Source: Pseudomonadota bacterium (GTDB lineage: Bacteria > Pseudomonadota > Gammaproteobacteria > Burkholderiales > Burkholderiaceae_C). From it: DNA of 63,846 bases. The DNA lies in assembly GCA_018241225.1 (NCBI GenBank), contig JAFEEG010000014.1, positions 1 through 63,846 of the forward strand. Reading direction: 5' to 3'. The notes under the pieces were generated by a model. The model was not told where the DNA came from, searched no databases, and worked only from the letters and a program-made list of their open reading frames with translations. Shown piece by piece: positions 44,394 to 54,024 of the stretch. Numbering within the stretch: position 1 is the first letter of the stretch; every line of letters begins with the position of its first letter. The position numbers and the translations under genes were made by a program.

Positions 44394-45268
44394 AGGCCAT
44401 CTACGACCTGCCGGCGCCGGCCAAGTTGAACCTCTTCCTGCACATCACCGGCCGCCGCGCAGACGGCTACCACCTGCTGCAGTCGGTGTTCATGCTGATC
44501 GACTGGTGCGACACGCTGCATGTGGAGCTGCGCACCGACGGAAAGCTCTCGCGCGAAGACCTCACCACCGAACTGCCTGCCGACGACCTGGTGCTGCGCG
44601 CAGCGCGCGCGCTGCAGGCCCTGGCGCCTGCCGGCCTGGGCGCGCACATCGGCGTGGCCAAGCACGTTCCCGCGCAGGCAGGCATGGGCGGCGGCTCGTC
44701 GGACGCGGCCACCTGCCTGCTGGCGCTCAACCGCCTTTGGAAGCTGAACCTGCCGCTGTCCACGCTCGAGAAGGTGGGGCTTTCGCTGGGCGCCGACGTG
44801 CCCTTCTTCCTGCGCGGTCACAATGCGTGGGTGGAGGGCATCGGCGAACTCATCACGCCAATCGAGCTGCCACCGGCCGATGTCGTGGTGGCCAAGCCAG
44901 ACCAGGGCCTGGACACAAAATCAATTTTTATTTCGCCCGATCTCGAACGCGCCACAAAGACTGCTACAATCTCTGGCTTTGCTGCATGTAGTGCACAAGA
45001 GGCCAAACAAATGTTCGGCTTCGGGCGCAACGACCTGCAGCCGGTTGCTCAAAGGCTCTGCCCCGCGGTTACCCAAGCCATCGACTGGCTAGGCACCAAA
45101 GGTCTGCAAGCAAGAATGACTGGCTCAGGCAGCGCGGTTTTCGCGTTGAGCGCAGCAAACTGGCATGAAACGGATCTGTCCGATGCGCCGCAAGGCTGGT
45201 CGGTTCGTCAATGCAAGAACTTGTCGGTCCATCCCCTGGCCGGGTGGGCAGACAGCGACAATTCATAG
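44390..45268 (+). CDS. ispE: 4-diphosphocytidyl-2-C-methyl-D-erythritol kinase IspE
   Basis: The 292-residue GHMP kinase of the non-mevalonate isoprenoid pathway has [21 protein letters not shown] at the N-terminus, the ATP loop [14 protein letters not shown] near residue 100 and the C-terminal [10 protein letters not shown]. The ATG overlaps the lolB stop; the longer upstream frame is antiphase and ignored. A stretch near 44915-45010 is AT-rich compared with the rest and may hide a promoter for the tRNA-Gln/prs unit downstream. Confidence 0.94.
   Translation: MKAIYDLPAPAKLNLFLHITGRRADGYHLLQSVFMLIDWCDTLHVELRTDGKLSREDLTTELPADDLVLRAARALQALAPAGLGAHIGVAKHVPAQAGMGGGSSDAATCLLALNRLWKLNLPLSTLEKVGLSLGADVPFFLRGHNAWVEGIGELITPIELPPADVVVAKPDQGLDTKSIFISPDLERATKTATISGFAACSAQEAKQMFGFGRNDLQPVAQRLCPAVTQAIDWLGTKGLQARMTGSGSAVFALSAANWHETDLSDAPQGWSVRQCKNLSVHPLAGWADSDNS
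44965..44970 (+). promoter_or_regulatory. Possible internal -10 box in ispE
   Basis: TACAAT lies in the AT-rich patch of ispE, about 330 bases before tRNA-Gln. The best -35 at suitable spacing matches the consensus only half. It could drive tRNA-Gln and prs separately from the lolB-ispE transcript. Confidence 0.3.
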
Positions 45269-45272
45269 GTCG

Positions 45273-45289
45273 CCGGAATATTGTTCCGG
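45273..45289 (+). repeat. Hairpin between ispE and tRNA-Gln
   Basis: CCGGAA and TTCCGG form a perfect 6-bp stem with a 5-base loop, starting 4 bases after the ispE stop. No T run follows. It may protect the ispE mRNA end or guide processing of the tRNA precursor. Confidence 0.4.
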
Positions 45290-45299
45290 TGTCCCGTGT

Positions 45300-45376
45300 A
45301 GGGGAGTCGCCAAGCTGGTTAAGGCACTGGATTTTGATTCCAGCATGCAAAGGTTCGAATCCTTTCTCCCCTGCCA
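45300..45376 (+). tRNA. tRNA-Gln (anticodon UUG)
   Basis: This 77-nt cloverleaf has acceptor AGGGGAG/CTCCCCT, discriminator G and encoded CCA. The anticodon stem CTGGA/TCCAG closes a 7-base loop containing TTG. The T arm carries GGTTCGAAT. It sits between ispE and prs, a conserved betaproteobacterial arrangement. Confidence 0.95.
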
Positions 45377-45408
45377 AATTTCTCGATAGATCGTCAAACC
45401 CAAAGAAA

Positions 45409-45427
45409 GGCCCGAAAGGGCCCTTTT
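45409..45427 (+). terminator. Probable terminator after tRNA-Gln
   Basis: GGCCC-GAAA-GGGCC forms a 5-bp stem with a tetraloop, followed by CTTTT. It lies 33 bases after the tRNA and 20 bases before the prs start. It may end the tRNA transcript or attenuate read-through into prs. Confidence 0.5.
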
Positions 45428-45447
45428 CGTTTCGCCGGGACGCACGC

Positions 45448-46419
45448 ATGCAGGCTCCACATCCTGATTTCATGGTTTTCACCGGCAACGCCAACCCGGG
45501 TCTTGCCGCCGAAATTGCACAGAACCTCGGAACCACGCTGGGCCAGGCCCGCGTCGGCCGCTTCTCCGATGGCGAAGTCACTGTCGAGATCAACCAGAAC
45601 GTTCGCGCGCGTGACGTCTTCGTGGTGCAGTCCACCTGCGCCCCGACCAACGAAAACCTGATGGAACTGCTGATCATGGTCGACGCGCTCAAGCGCGCAT
45701 CGGCCGAACGCATCAGCGCCGTCATCCCCTACTTCGGCTATGCCCGCCAGGACCGCCGCCCGCGTTCGAGCCGCGTGCCGATCTCGGCCAAGGTCGTGGC
45801 CAACCTGCTGCAGACCGTGGGTGTGAGCCGCGTGCTGACCATGGACCTGCACGCCGACCAGATCCAGGGTTTCTTCGACATTCCGGTCGACAACATCTAT
45901 GCCTCGCCGGTGCTTCTGGGCGACCTGCGCGCCAAGAACTACGAAGACCTGATCGTGGTCTCGCCCGACGTGGGTGGCGTGGTTCGCGCCCGTGCGCTGG
46001 CCAAGCAGCTGGGCACCGACCTGGCCATCATCGACAAGCGTCGCCCCAAGGCGAACGTGAGCGAGGTGATGAACGTCATCGGCGAAATCGACGGTCGCAA
46101 CTGCGTGATCATGGACGACATGATCGACACCGCCGGCACGCTGGTGAAGGCGGCCGAGGTGCTCAAGGAGCGCGGCGCGAAGAAGGTCTATGCGTATTGC
46201 ACGCACCCCATCTTCTCGGGCCCGGCCATCGAGCGCATCACGCACTCGGCACTGGACGAAGTGGTGGTGACCAACACCATCCCGCTGTCCGACGCCGCAG
46301 GCGGCTGCAGCAAGATCCGCCAGCTGTCCGTGGCGCCGCTGATCGCCGAGACGGTGCAGCGCATCGCCAAGGGCGACTCGGTCATGAGTTTGTTTTCGGA
46401 CCAGGACAACCTGTTCTAA
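45448..46419 (+). CDS. prs: Ribose-phosphate pyrophosphokinase (PRPP synthetase)
   Basis: The 323-residue enzyme makes PRPP from ribose-5-phosphate and ATP for nucleotide, histidine and tryptophan synthesis. Motifs include [15 protein letters not shown], the signature [32 protein letters not shown] and the PRPP loop [12 protein letters not shown]. The start at 45448 gives the usual length, with an alternative ATG eight codons later (45472). A strong terminator follows. The gene order with ispE, tRNA-Gln and rplY is conserved. Confidence 0.95.
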   Translation: MQAPHPDFMVFTGNANPGLAAEIAQNLGTTLGQARVGRFSDGEVTVEINQNVRARDVFVVQSTCAPTNENLMELLIMVDALKRASAERISAVIPYFGYARQDRRPRSSRVPISAKVVANLLQTVGVSRVLTMDLHADQIQGFFDIPVDNIYASPVLLGDLRAKNYEDLIVVSPDVGGVVRARALAKQLGTDLAIIDKRRPKANVSEVMNVIGEIDGRNCVIMDDMIDTAGTLVKAAEVLKERGAKKVYAYCTHPIFSGPAIERITHSALDEVVVTNTIPLSDAAGGCSKIRQLSVAPLIAETVQRIAKGDSVMSLFSDQDNLF

Positions 46420-46445
46420 GAAGGGGTCGGGTCCGGACCAAGAGC

Positions 46446-46471
46446 GGGCTCTCTCGATGAGAGCCCTTTTT
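46446..46471 (+). terminator. Intrinsic terminator after prs
   Basis: GGGCTCTC pairs perfectly with GAGAGCCC (8 bp, 5-base loop) and is followed by TTTTT. It lies 27 bases after the prs stop and 46 bases before rplY, so rplY either relies on read-through or has its own promoter. Confidence 0.85.
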
Positions 46472-46517
46472 CAATCGGCGCCGCACTGGTCGCGGTCGGC
46501 GTCACAAGGAGTTAGCT

Positions 46518-47165
46518 ATGAAATTCGTCGCTTTTGAGCGCGCCAAGCAGGGTACGGGTGCGAGCCGCCGTCTGCGCATCTCGGGCAAGACGCCCGGTAT
46601 CGTCTACGGTGGTGAAGCCCAGCCCCAACTGATCGAAATCGATCACAACGCACTGTGGCACGCCCTGAAGAAGGAAGCCTTCCACTCGTCCATCCTCGAG
46701 ATGGAACTGGGCGGCAGCGTGAGCAAGGTCCTACTGCGCGACGTGCAATACCACCCGTTCAAGCAACTGGTGCAGCACATCGACTTCCAGCGCGTGGACG
46801 CCCGCACCCGCCTGACGGCCAAGATCCCGCTGCACTTCAAGGGCGAGGAAGAGTCCGAAGCCGTCAAGCTGCAGCACAACCTGGTCAACCACGTGATGAC
46901 CGAACTCGAAATCAGCTGCCTGCCCGCTGACCTGCCCGAGTTCATCGAAGTCGACCTGTCCAAGCTGACCGACGGCGCCACTCTGACCGTGAAGGACCTG
47001 CAACTGCCCAAGGGCGTGAAGTACGTTCCGCACGGCAACAAGGTCAACCCCGTGGTGGTGTCCGCCGTGGCTCCGCGCGTGGAAGAAGAAGCCGCCCCCG
47101 CTGCCGAAGGCGCTGCCGCCGAAGCTGCTGCGCCGGCTGCCAAGCCTGCCAAGGGCAAGAAGTAA
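46518..47165 (+). CDS. rplY: 50S ribosomal protein L25 / general stress protein Ctc
   Basis: The 215-residue long-form (CTC) L25 has an N-terminal 5S-rRNA-binding domain ([20 protein letters not shown]), a C-terminal TL5-like domain ([14 protein letters not shown]) and an Ala/Glu-rich tail ending in lysines. AAGGAG precedes the ATG. Such two-domain versions are usual in betaproteobacteria. It has its own terminator before pth. Confidence 0.95.
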   Translation: MKFVAFERAKQGTGASRRLRISGKTPGIVYGGEAQPQLIEIDHNALWHALKKEAFHSSILEMELGGSVSKVLLRDVQYHPFKQLVQHIDFQRVDARTRLTAKIPLHFKGEEESEAVKLQHNLVNHVMTELEISCLPADLPEFIEVDLSKLTDGATLTVKDLQLPKGVKYVPHGNKVNPVVVSAVAPRVEEEAAPAAEGAAAEAAAPAAKPAKGKK

Positions 47166-47195
47166 TCAGCGTTCTAGCAACGCGATTGCGAACAA

Positions 47196-47220
47196 ACGGC
47201 CCGCCTTGCGGGCCGTTTTT
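47196..47220 (+). terminator. Intrinsic terminator after rplY
   Basis: ACGGCCCGC pairs with GCGGGCCGT (9 bp, 3-base loop) and runs into a T tract that continues as TTTTTC. It lies about 30 bases after the rplY stop. Confidence 0.88.
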
Positions 47221-47233
47221 CTTTTTGCTTTCC

Positions 47234-47239
47234 GATAAT
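47234..47239 (+). promoter_or_regulatory. -10 box of pth
   Basis: GATAAT sits at -11 to -6 relative to the pth ATG at 47245, directly after the rplY terminator. No Shine-Dalgarno is present, so pth is another candidate leaderless gene. Confidence 0.45.
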
Positions 47240-47244
47240 TGCGC

Positions 47245-47877
47245 ATGATCAAGTTGTTCGTCGGCCTGGGCAATCCAGGTCCTGAGTACGAGGCCACGCG
47301 GCACAACGCCGGTTTCTGGTGGGTCGACGCGCTGGCGCGCGAGCTCAAGGTCTCGCTGGTGCCCGAGCGCAGCTACCACGGCTTCGCGGCCCGGGCCAAT
47401 GTTGGCGGGCAAACCGTCTGGCTGCTGGAGCCGCAGACCTTCATGAACCTGTCGGGCAAGTCGGTGGCGGCGCTCGCACGCTTCTTCAAGATCGCGCCCG
47501 AGGAGATCCTGGTGGTTCACGACGAGCTCGACGTGCTGCCCGGCCAGGCCAAGCTCAAGTTCGGCGGCAGCCACGCGGGACACAACGGCCTGCGCGACAT
47601 CCATGCGCAACTGGGCACCGGCGACTACTGGCGCCTTCGCCTGGGCATCGGCCACCCCGGCGCCAAGTCGGAAGTGGTGAGCTGGGTGTTGAAGAAGCCG
47701 CTGCGCGAGCATCGCGAAGCCATCGACGATGCGATCGTGCGCACACTCAAGGCCGTGCCCGCACTCATCGCGGGCGAAATGGACAAGGCCACACTGCTCA
47801 TCCACACCAGCAAGCCCCCGCGGCCCAAGCCGCCGCGCAAAGAGCCCCCGGAAGGAGGCGATACGGGGGCAAACTAG
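47245..47877 (+). CDS. pth: Peptidyl-tRNA hydrolase
   Basis: The 210-residue enzyme recycles tRNA from dropped-off peptidyl-tRNA. It has [19 protein letters not shown] with the catalytic histidine in RHNAG, then FMNLSGKSV and the HDELDVLPG and [13 protein letters not shown] blocks. A Pro/Lys-rich tail extends past the usual end. The ATG at 47245 is preferred to the TTG two codons upstream. Confidence 0.95.
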   Translation: MIKLFVGLGNPGPEYEATRHNAGFWWVDALARELKVSLVPERSYHGFAARANVGGQTVWLLEPQTFMNLSGKSVAALARFFKIAPEEILVVHDELDVLPGQAKLKFGGSHAGHNGLRDIHAQLGTGDYWRLRLGIGHPGAKSEVVSWVLKKPLREHREAIDDAIVRTLKAVPALIAGEMDKATLLIHTSKPPRPKPPRKEPPEGGDTGAN

Positions 47878-47915
47878 CGGCATTCCATGAAAAGAGATGA
47901 GAGAGGGAGGAATGA

Positions 47916-48369
47916 ATGCCGCGGCTGTCACCGCTTCATGGGATCGCGCTCGCCTGCGTGGTCGCAACAACCTGTTCAATTTCAATCGCCGCACCCAGCG
48001 GCATCTGGCGCTGCGCCGGCAATAGCTATTCCGATGCGCCCTGCAGCGGGGGGCACGCAACTGGACTCGCAGGCACCGCCCTCGGCGCAAGAGCGAAGCC
48101 AGCGAGACGCCAGCACGCGCCGCGACCAGGTGGCTGCCGATCGCATGCAGCGCGAGCGGCTGGCACTCGAAGCACAGCCTCGCCAGGCTGCAGTGATCGG
48201 GACCGCCGCCCGCGAAGCGGCCGCGGACTCGCCCACGCCAAGTCTCGTCAAGCCCGACAAGAAGAAAAAGAGTGCCAGGCCGAGAAAGCCCGACGAGTTC
48301 GTCGCGACCTATGCTTCCTCGGCTGTCCAGCCGGGCGAAACGAAGAAGAAAAAAGCGAAGAAGCGGTAA
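47916..48369 (+). pseudogene. DUF4124-type secreted protein, frameshifted at a G6 run
   Basis: The first frame (from ATG 47916) encodes a signal peptide (IALACVVATTCSISIAA) and then WRCAGNSYSDAPCSGG, the start of a DUF4124 domain. After the six-G run at 48048-48053 this frame becomes unlike a protein. In another frame a Gln/Arg-rich helical and Lys-rich tail continues to a stop at 48369. Removing one G joins the two into a sensible 150-residue protein. It is therefore either a real loss of function, a slippage switch or a base-calling error. The function of the family is unknown. Confidence 0.7.
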
Positions 48370-48384
48370 GCGCTGCCGGTCGGG

Positions 48385-48792
<408 letters not shown>

Positions 48793-48811
48793 TTATGCTG
48801 CGCCCCGCCCT

Positions 48812-49762
48812 ATGAGTCTGTTCCTGTTCAAGCGCATCCTGACGCTGATCGCTACCCTGATTGGTACCTCGGTCATCGTCTTCCTGGTCCTCGAGATCCT
48901 CCCCGGCAACGCCGCCCAGATGCTGATGGGCGCCGATGCCTCGCCCGACGCGGTGGCGGCGCTGGCCACCAAGCTCGGGCTGGACCAGCCGGCCTGGACC
49001 CGCTACTGGCACTGGGTGGGCGGCATGCTCACCGGCGACCTGGGCAACAGCTACGCCTACGGCTCGCCGGTGCTCGACCTGGTGCTCGAGCGCCTGTCCT
49101 TGACCATTCCGCTGGCCTTGATGGCCATGGCGCTGACCACCGTGCTCGCACTGATCGTGGGCGTGACGGCCGCCGCCAAGCACAACAAGATGGGTGACGT
49201 GGGCCTGATGGGGCTCACCCAGGTCGGCATCGCCATTCCCAACTTCTGGTTTGCCATCCTGCTGATCCTGGTGTTTTCGGTGGAACTGCAGTGGTTCTCG
49301 GCCGGCGGCTTCGATGGCTGGAGCGAGGGCATCCTGCCGGGCCTGAAGGCGCTGCTGCTGCCGGCCCTGTCGCTCGCCGTGGTGCAGGCGGCCATCCTGG
49401 CGCGCATCACCCGCTCGGCCGTGCTGGAGGTGATGCGCGAAGACTTCGTGCGCACCGCGCGCGCCAAGGGCGTGTCGCAGCGCGCCGTGCTGTGGGGCCA
49501 TGTGCTGCGCAACGCCATGATCCCGGTGGTGACCGTGATGGGCCTGCAATTTTCCGAGTTGCTGGCTGGCACCATCGTGGTGGAAAACGTGTTCTACCTG
49601 CCCGGCCTGGGCAAGCTCATCTTCCAGTCCATCAGCAATCGCGACCTGATCGTGGTGCGCAATTGCGTGATGCTGCTGGCCGCCATGGTGGTCATCGTCA
49701 ATTTCGTGGTGGACGTCACGTACGCCCTGATCGACCCGCGCCTGAAGGCCAGCGACATCTAG
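48812..49762 (+). CDS. DppB-type ABC permease (importer 3)
   Basis: The 316-residue permease of the DppB/GsiC class has six helices, the docking loop REDFVRTARAKGVSQRAVLW and a C-terminal YALIDPRLK. It opens a third Dpp-type importer operon. A TATGCT at 48794-48799 with CTGACG 18 bases before it could be the promoter, leaving a very short leader and no Shine-Dalgarno. The next gene starts 4 bases after its stop. Confidence 0.9.
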   Translation: MSLFLFKRILTLIATLIGTSVIVFLVLEILPGNAAQMLMGADASPDAVAALATKLGLDQPAWTRYWHWVGGMLTGDLGNSYAYGSPVLDLVLERLSLTIPLALMAMALTTVLALIVGVTAAAKHNKMGDVGLMGLTQVGIAIPNFWFAILLILVFSVELQWFSAGGFDGWSEGILPGLKALLLPALSLAVVQAAILARITRSAVLEVMREDFVRTARAKGVSQRAVLWGHVLRNAMIPVVTVMGLQFSELLAGTIVVENVFYLPGLGKLIFQSISNRDLIVVRNCVMLLAAMVVIVNFVVDVTYALIDPRLKASDI

Positions 49763-49766
49763 ACCC

Positions 49767-50648
49767 ATGAGCAGCCTTCCCGTCAGCCTCCCCTCTGCTT
49801 CCGCCGCGCAACTGCCCGGCTTCTGGCGCCGCGCGCTGCACCACCGCAGCTTTGTCATCGGCGCAGTACTCAGCGCCTTGCTGGTGTTTGCCGCCGCCGT
49901 CTCGTATGTCTGGACGCCCTGGTCGCCCTACGACATGGACATGGCCAACAAGCTGCAGGGCCCCAGCGGCGCGCATTGGCTGGGCACCGACGTGTTCGGG
50001 CGCGACGTCGCCTCGCTGCTGCTGGTGGGCGCACGCGCATCCATCCTGGTGGGCGTGATCGCGGTGGGCATCGGCCTCGTGGTTGGCACGGCCCTGGGCC
50101 TGCTGGCCGCAGCGCGGCGCGGCTGGGTCGAGGAAGCCGTCATGCGCCTGTCCGACTTCACGCTGGCCTTCCCCGCGATTCTCTCGGCCATCATGATGAC
50201 CGCGGTGTTCGGTCCAGGCATCGTCAACGCGATCATCGCGATCGGCATCTACAACATTCCCACTTTTGCGCGCATCTCGCGCGCCTCGGCCAACGCGGTG
50301 TGGTCGCGCGAATACGTGGCGGCGGCACGCGCCTGTGGCAAGGGGTCTTTCGCCATCACCATGCAGCACGTGCTGCCCAACATCTCGGCAGTGCTGATCG
50401 TGCAGAGCACCATCCGCTTTGCAATTGCCATCCTGGCCGAGGCAGCACTGTCATACCTGGGCCTGGGCACGCAGCCGCCCCAGCCGTCGTGGGGCCGCAT
50501 GCTGGCCGAGGCGCAAACGATGATGTGGCAGGCACCGCTGCTGGCCGTGTTCCCCGGCATGGCGATTGCATTCGCGGTGCTGGGCCTGAACCTGCTGGGC
50601 GACGGCCTGCGCGACCTGCTCGACCCGCGCCTGGCCCGGGCACGCTGA
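49767..50648 (+). CDS. DppC-type ABC permease (importer 3)
   Basis: The 293-residue permease has the DppC signature LGTDVFGRDVASLLLVGARA, a docking segment REYVAAARACGKGSFAITMQ and the terminal LGLNLLGDGLRDLLDPR. A hydrophilic N-terminal stretch of about 25 residues precedes the first helix. It pairs with the preceding permease to form the channel. Confidence 0.9.
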   Translation: MSSLPVSLPSASAAQLPGFWRRALHHRSFVIGAVLSALLVFAAAVSYVWTPWSPYDMDMANKLQGPSGAHWLGTDVFGRDVASLLLVGARASILVGVIAVGIGLVVGTALGLLAAARRGWVEEAVMRLSDFTLAFPAILSAIMMTAVFGPGIVNAIIAIGIYNIPTFARISRASANAVWSREYVAAARACGKGSFAITMQHVLPNISAVLIVQSTIRFAIAILAEAALSYLGLGTQPPQPSWGRMLAEAQTMMWQAPLLAVFPGMAIAFAVLGLNLLGDGLRDLLDPRLARAR

Positions 50649-50672
50649 ACCTCCCTCTTCTTCATTTCCCGC

Positions 50673-51668
50673 ATGGCATTGTTAGAAGTCAACGACCTGC
50701 ACATCCGGCTGCAGACGCAGCGTGGCCCGGCCGACGCGGTGCGCGGCATCAGCTTCGATCTCGCGCGCGGCGAAACGCTGGGCATCGTGGGTGAATCGGG
50801 CTGCGGCAAGTCCATTACCGTGCAGTCGCTGATGGGCCTGCTGCCTTCCACAGCGCACGTGGGCGGCAGCATCCGCTTCGACGGCCAGGAACTGGTGGGC
50901 CTGCACGAGCGCGAGATGTGCCGCATCCGTGGCAACCGCATCGGCATGATCTTTCAGGAGCCGATGACGGCGCTCAATCCGGTGCACACCATCGCACGCC
51001 AGGTGAGCGAGCCGCTGCGGCTGCACCGGGGGCTGTCGGCTGCCGATGCACGCAAGGAAGCGCTGGCCCTGCTCGACCGCGTGGGCATTCCCGACGCTGC
51101 CTCGCGACTGGACGCCTATCCGCACCAGTTCTCGGGCGGGCAGCGCCAGCGCATCGGCATCGCGATGGCACTGGCCTGCAGCCCCGACCTGCTGATTGCC
51201 GACGAGCCCACCACCGCGCTGGACGTGACCATCCAGAAGCAGATCCTGGAGCTCATCCAGGGCCTGGTGGCCGAGCGCGGCATGGCGCTCATCCTCATCT
51301 CGCACGACCTGGGCGTGATCGCGCAGAGCGTGTCGAAGATGCTGGTGATGTATGGCGGCAGCATCGTCGAAAGCGGCCCCACCGCCGCCGTGTTCGCCGG
51401 CCGCGAGCATCCTTACACGCAAGGCCTTTTCGCGGCCCGCCCCGCATTGAACGCACCGCGCGGCCAGCGCCTGGCGACCATTCGCGGCAGCGTGCCCGAA
51501 CTGGTCGACCTGCCGCCCGGCTGCCCCTTTGCGGGCCGCTGCCAGTTCACGGCCGATTCCTGCCACAACATCCGGCCCGAGGCCACGCAGCTTGCACATG
51601 GCCACAAGGTGCGCTGCATCCGCCTCGATGCGGTGCGCGAAGCCGCGCTCGAAAAGGAAACGGCGTGA
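50673..51668 (+). CDS. DppD-type ABC ATPase (importer 3)
   Basis: The 331-residue ATPase has Walker A GESGCGKS near residue 41, signature FSGGQRQRI and Walker [13 protein letters not shown]. The C-terminal oligopeptide-ABC extension has cysteines in [10 protein letters not shown] and DSCHN, which may bind an Fe-S cluster as in other DppD proteins. Its stop overlaps the GTG start of the next ATPase gene. Confidence 0.9.
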   Translation: MALLEVNDLHIRLQTQRGPADAVRGISFDLARGETLGIVGESGCGKSITVQSLMGLLPSTAHVGGSIRFDGQELVGLHEREMCRIRGNRIGMIFQEPMTALNPVHTIARQVSEPLRLHRGLSAADARKEALALLDRVGIPDAASRLDAYPHQFSGGQRQRIGIAMALACSPDLLIADEPTTALDVTIQKQILELIQGLVAERGMALILISHDLGVIAQSVSKMLVMYGGSIVESGPTAAVFAGREHPYTQGLFAARPALNAPRGQRLATIRGSVPELVDLPPGCPFAGRCQFTADSCHNIRPEATQLAHGHKVRCIRLDAVREAALEKETA

Positions 51669-52480
51669 GCCCAGCAGCACCACCTCTTCTCGAAGTCACC
51701 GACCTGGTGCGCCACTACAGCCTGCCGCGCGAAAGCCTGTTCGCACCGCCGCCGCAGGTGAAGGCCCTCAACGGCGTGAGCTTCTCGCTCGAAGCCGGCC
51801 GCAGCCTGGGCATCGTGGGCGAATCGGGCTCGGGCAAGTCGACCATCGCGCGGCTGGTGATGGCGCTGGACCATCCCACGTCAGGCAGTGTGAAGCTGCT
51901 TGGGCGCGACCTGCACCGCATGCCCAAGGACGAGTTGCGCCTGGCGCGCCGCGACGTGCAGATGGTGTTCCAGGACCCCTACGGCTCGCTCGACCCGCGC
52001 CAGACCGTGGAACACATCGTGGCCGAGCCGCTGGCCGTGCTGGACGGCAACTCGTGCGCCGAGCAGCGCGAGCGCGCGGCCGAATCGCTGGCCTCCGTGG
52101 GCCTGCGCAGCACCGACCTGCAGAAGTACCCGCACGAGTTTTCCGGCGGCCAGCGCCAGCGCATTGCCATTGCGCGCGCGCTCATCACGCGCCCCAAGCT
52201 CATCGTGGCCGACGAGCCGGTGAGCGCACTCGACGTGTCGGTGCAGGCGCAGGTGCTCAACCTCATGCAGGACCTGCAGCAGCAGTTCGGCGTGAGCTAC
52301 CTGCTCATCAGCCACGACCTGGCGGTGGTCAACCACCTGTGCGACGAGGTGTGCGTGCTGCACCGGGGCCTGGTGGTGGAGCGCGGCGCGCCGTCGCAGC
52401 TTTTTGCGCATGCGGAACATCCCTATACCCAGGCGCTTCTTGCCGCAGTGCCGCGCGCCGAGCCACCCGTGCTGGCTTGA
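51665..52480 (+). CDS. DppF-type ABC ATPase (importer 3)
   Basis: The 271-residue second ATPase has a GTG start in a GTGA overlap. Walker A GESGSGKS is near residue 55, signature FSGGQRQRI, and Walker B IVADEPVSALDVS. It forms the heterodimer with the preceding ATPase. The long upstream part of the open frame is antiphase to that gene and not coding. Confidence 0.9.
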   Translation: MSPAAPPLLEVTDLVRHYSLPRESLFAPPPQVKALNGVSFSLEAGRSLGIVGESGSGKSTIARLVMALDHPTSGSVKLLGRDLHRMPKDELRLARRDVQMVFQDPYGSLDPRQTVEHIVAEPLAVLDGNSCAEQRERAAESLASVGLRSTDLQKYPHEFSGGQRQRIAIARALITRPKLIVADEPVSALDVSVQAQVLNLMQDLQQQFGVSYLLISHDLAVVNHLCDEVCVLHRGLVVERGAPSQLFAHAEHPYTQALLAAVPRAEPPVLA

Positions 52481-52536
52481 GTTGTTGTAACGTTATTGTT
52501 TCCAACCATTAATTCCCTGTTCTGGAGCTACACGCC

Positions 52537-54024
52537 ATGTTGAAACGCCGCACCCTCCTGACCACTGCCGCGCTCGGCACACTGCCGCTGGCCGTGCCCA
52601 GCGCCTTTGCGCAGGCCAACAAGAGCGCCATGGTTCTGGGGATGGCGCTGGAGCCGCCGGGCCTGGACCCGACCGCGAATGCAGCCTCGGCCATCGGCGA
52701 GATCGTGCTCTACAACGTCTTCGAAACGCTCACCAAGATCAACGCGGACGGCAAGGTCACGCCCCTGCTGGCCGAAAGCTGGGAGATCTCGCCCGACCTG
52801 CGCACCTACACCTTCAAGCTGCGCAAGGGCGTCAAGTTCAGCAACGGCGAGCCTTTCAATGCACAGACCGTCAAGTTCTCCTTCGATCGCGCAGGCAGCG
52901 AGAAGAGCACGAACAAGGACAAGCGCACCTTCGCCAACCTGAGCACGCAGGTGGCCGACGACTACACGGTGGTGCTGATCAACAAGGAGATCGACCCCGA
53001 CCTGCCCTTCCTGCTGGGCCAGGCCACGGCAGTGATCATGGAGCCCAAGAGCGCCGACGCCGCTGCAACCCAGCCGGTGGGCACAGGCCCCTACACGCTG
53101 CAGAACTGGGTCAAGGGCTCATCGCTGGTGCTCGGCGCGTGGGACGGCTACCGCAACGCCGCTGCCATCAAGCTCAAGCGCGTGACCTTCCGCTTCATCT
53201 CCGACACCGCAGCCCAGGCCACCGCCTTGCTGGCGGGCGACGTGGACGCCTTCCAGCGCATCGGCACGCGCGTGGTGCCTCAGTTCAAGGCCAACCCGCA
53301 GTTCCAGGTGATCCTGGGCGGCTCGCGCGCCAAGACCATCCTGGCCATCAACAACAAGAAGAAGCCGCTGGACGATGTGCGCGTGCGCCGTGCCATCCTG
53401 GCGGCCATCGACCGCAAGGCGGTGATCGCCGGTGCTGCCGACGGCTTCGGCGCGCCCATTGGCAGCCACTATGTGCCGGGTGCGCCGGGCTATATCGACA
53501 CGAACGACGTCAACCCGTTCGACGTCGAGAAGGCCAAGAAGCTGCTGGCGGAAGCCGGCGTGAAAACGCCGCTCGAACTGACCATGACGGTGCCTCCTCC
53601 GCCGTACGCCCGCCAGGGCAGCGAGGTGATTGCGGCGCAACTGGCCAAGATCGGCATCACCGTGAAGATCCAGAACGTCGAGTGGGCGCAATGGCTGGCC
53701 AACACCTACGGCGGCGCGCACAACTACGACCTGTCCATCGTCTCGCACGTCGAGCCCTTCGACCTGGGCAACTACGCCAAGCCCGACTACTACTGGGGCT
53801 ACCAGTCCAAGCAGTTCGACACGGTCTTCGACAAGATCAAGAGCACCGGCAGCGAGGCCGAGCGCAACAAGCTGCTGGGCGATGCGCAGAAGATCCTCGC
53901 GCAGGACGCCGCCAACGGCTTCCTGTATCAACCTCAATTTCCAACCGTGGCCAAGAAGGGCGTCAAGGGACTGTGGACGGCCATGCCGATCTTCTGCAAC
54001 GACCTGTCGACGATGAGCTGGTGA
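52537..54024 (+). CDS. Dpp/Opp-type ABC substrate-binding protein (importer 3)
   Basis: The 495-residue family 5 binding protein begins with LKRRTLLTTAALG, so export could be by Tat as well as Sec, and the signal ends near VPSAFAQA. Core motifs are LAESWEISPDLRTYTFKLRK and QPVGTGPYTLQNWVKG. A GGAG lies before the ATG. Its stop overlaps the GTG start of the amidase gene, so receptor and hydrolase are translated together. This suggests that the ligand is an amide. Confidence 0.9.
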   Translation: MLKRRTLLTTAALGTLPLAVPSAFAQANKSAMVLGMALEPPGLDPTANAASAIGEIVLYNVFETLTKINADGKVTPLLAESWEISPDLRTYTFKLRKGVKFSNGEPFNAQTVKFSFDRAGSEKSTNKDKRTFANLSTQVADDYTVVLINKEIDPDLPFLLGQATAVIMEPKSADAAATQPVGTGPYTLQNWVKGSSLVLGAWDGYRNAAAIKLKRVTFRFISDTAAQATALLAGDVDAFQRIGTRVVPQFKANPQFQVILGGSRAKTILAINNKKKPLDDVRVRRAILAAIDRKAVIAGAADGFGAPIGSHYVPGAPGYIDTNDVNPFDVEKAKKLLAEAGVKTPLELTMTVPPPPYARQGSEVIAAQLAKIGITVKIQNVEWAQWLANTYGGAHNYDLSIVSHVEPFDLGNYAKPDYYWGYQSKQFDTVFDKIKSTGSEAERNKLLGDAQKILAQDAANGFLYQPQFPTVAKKGVKGLWTAMPIFCNDLSTMSW

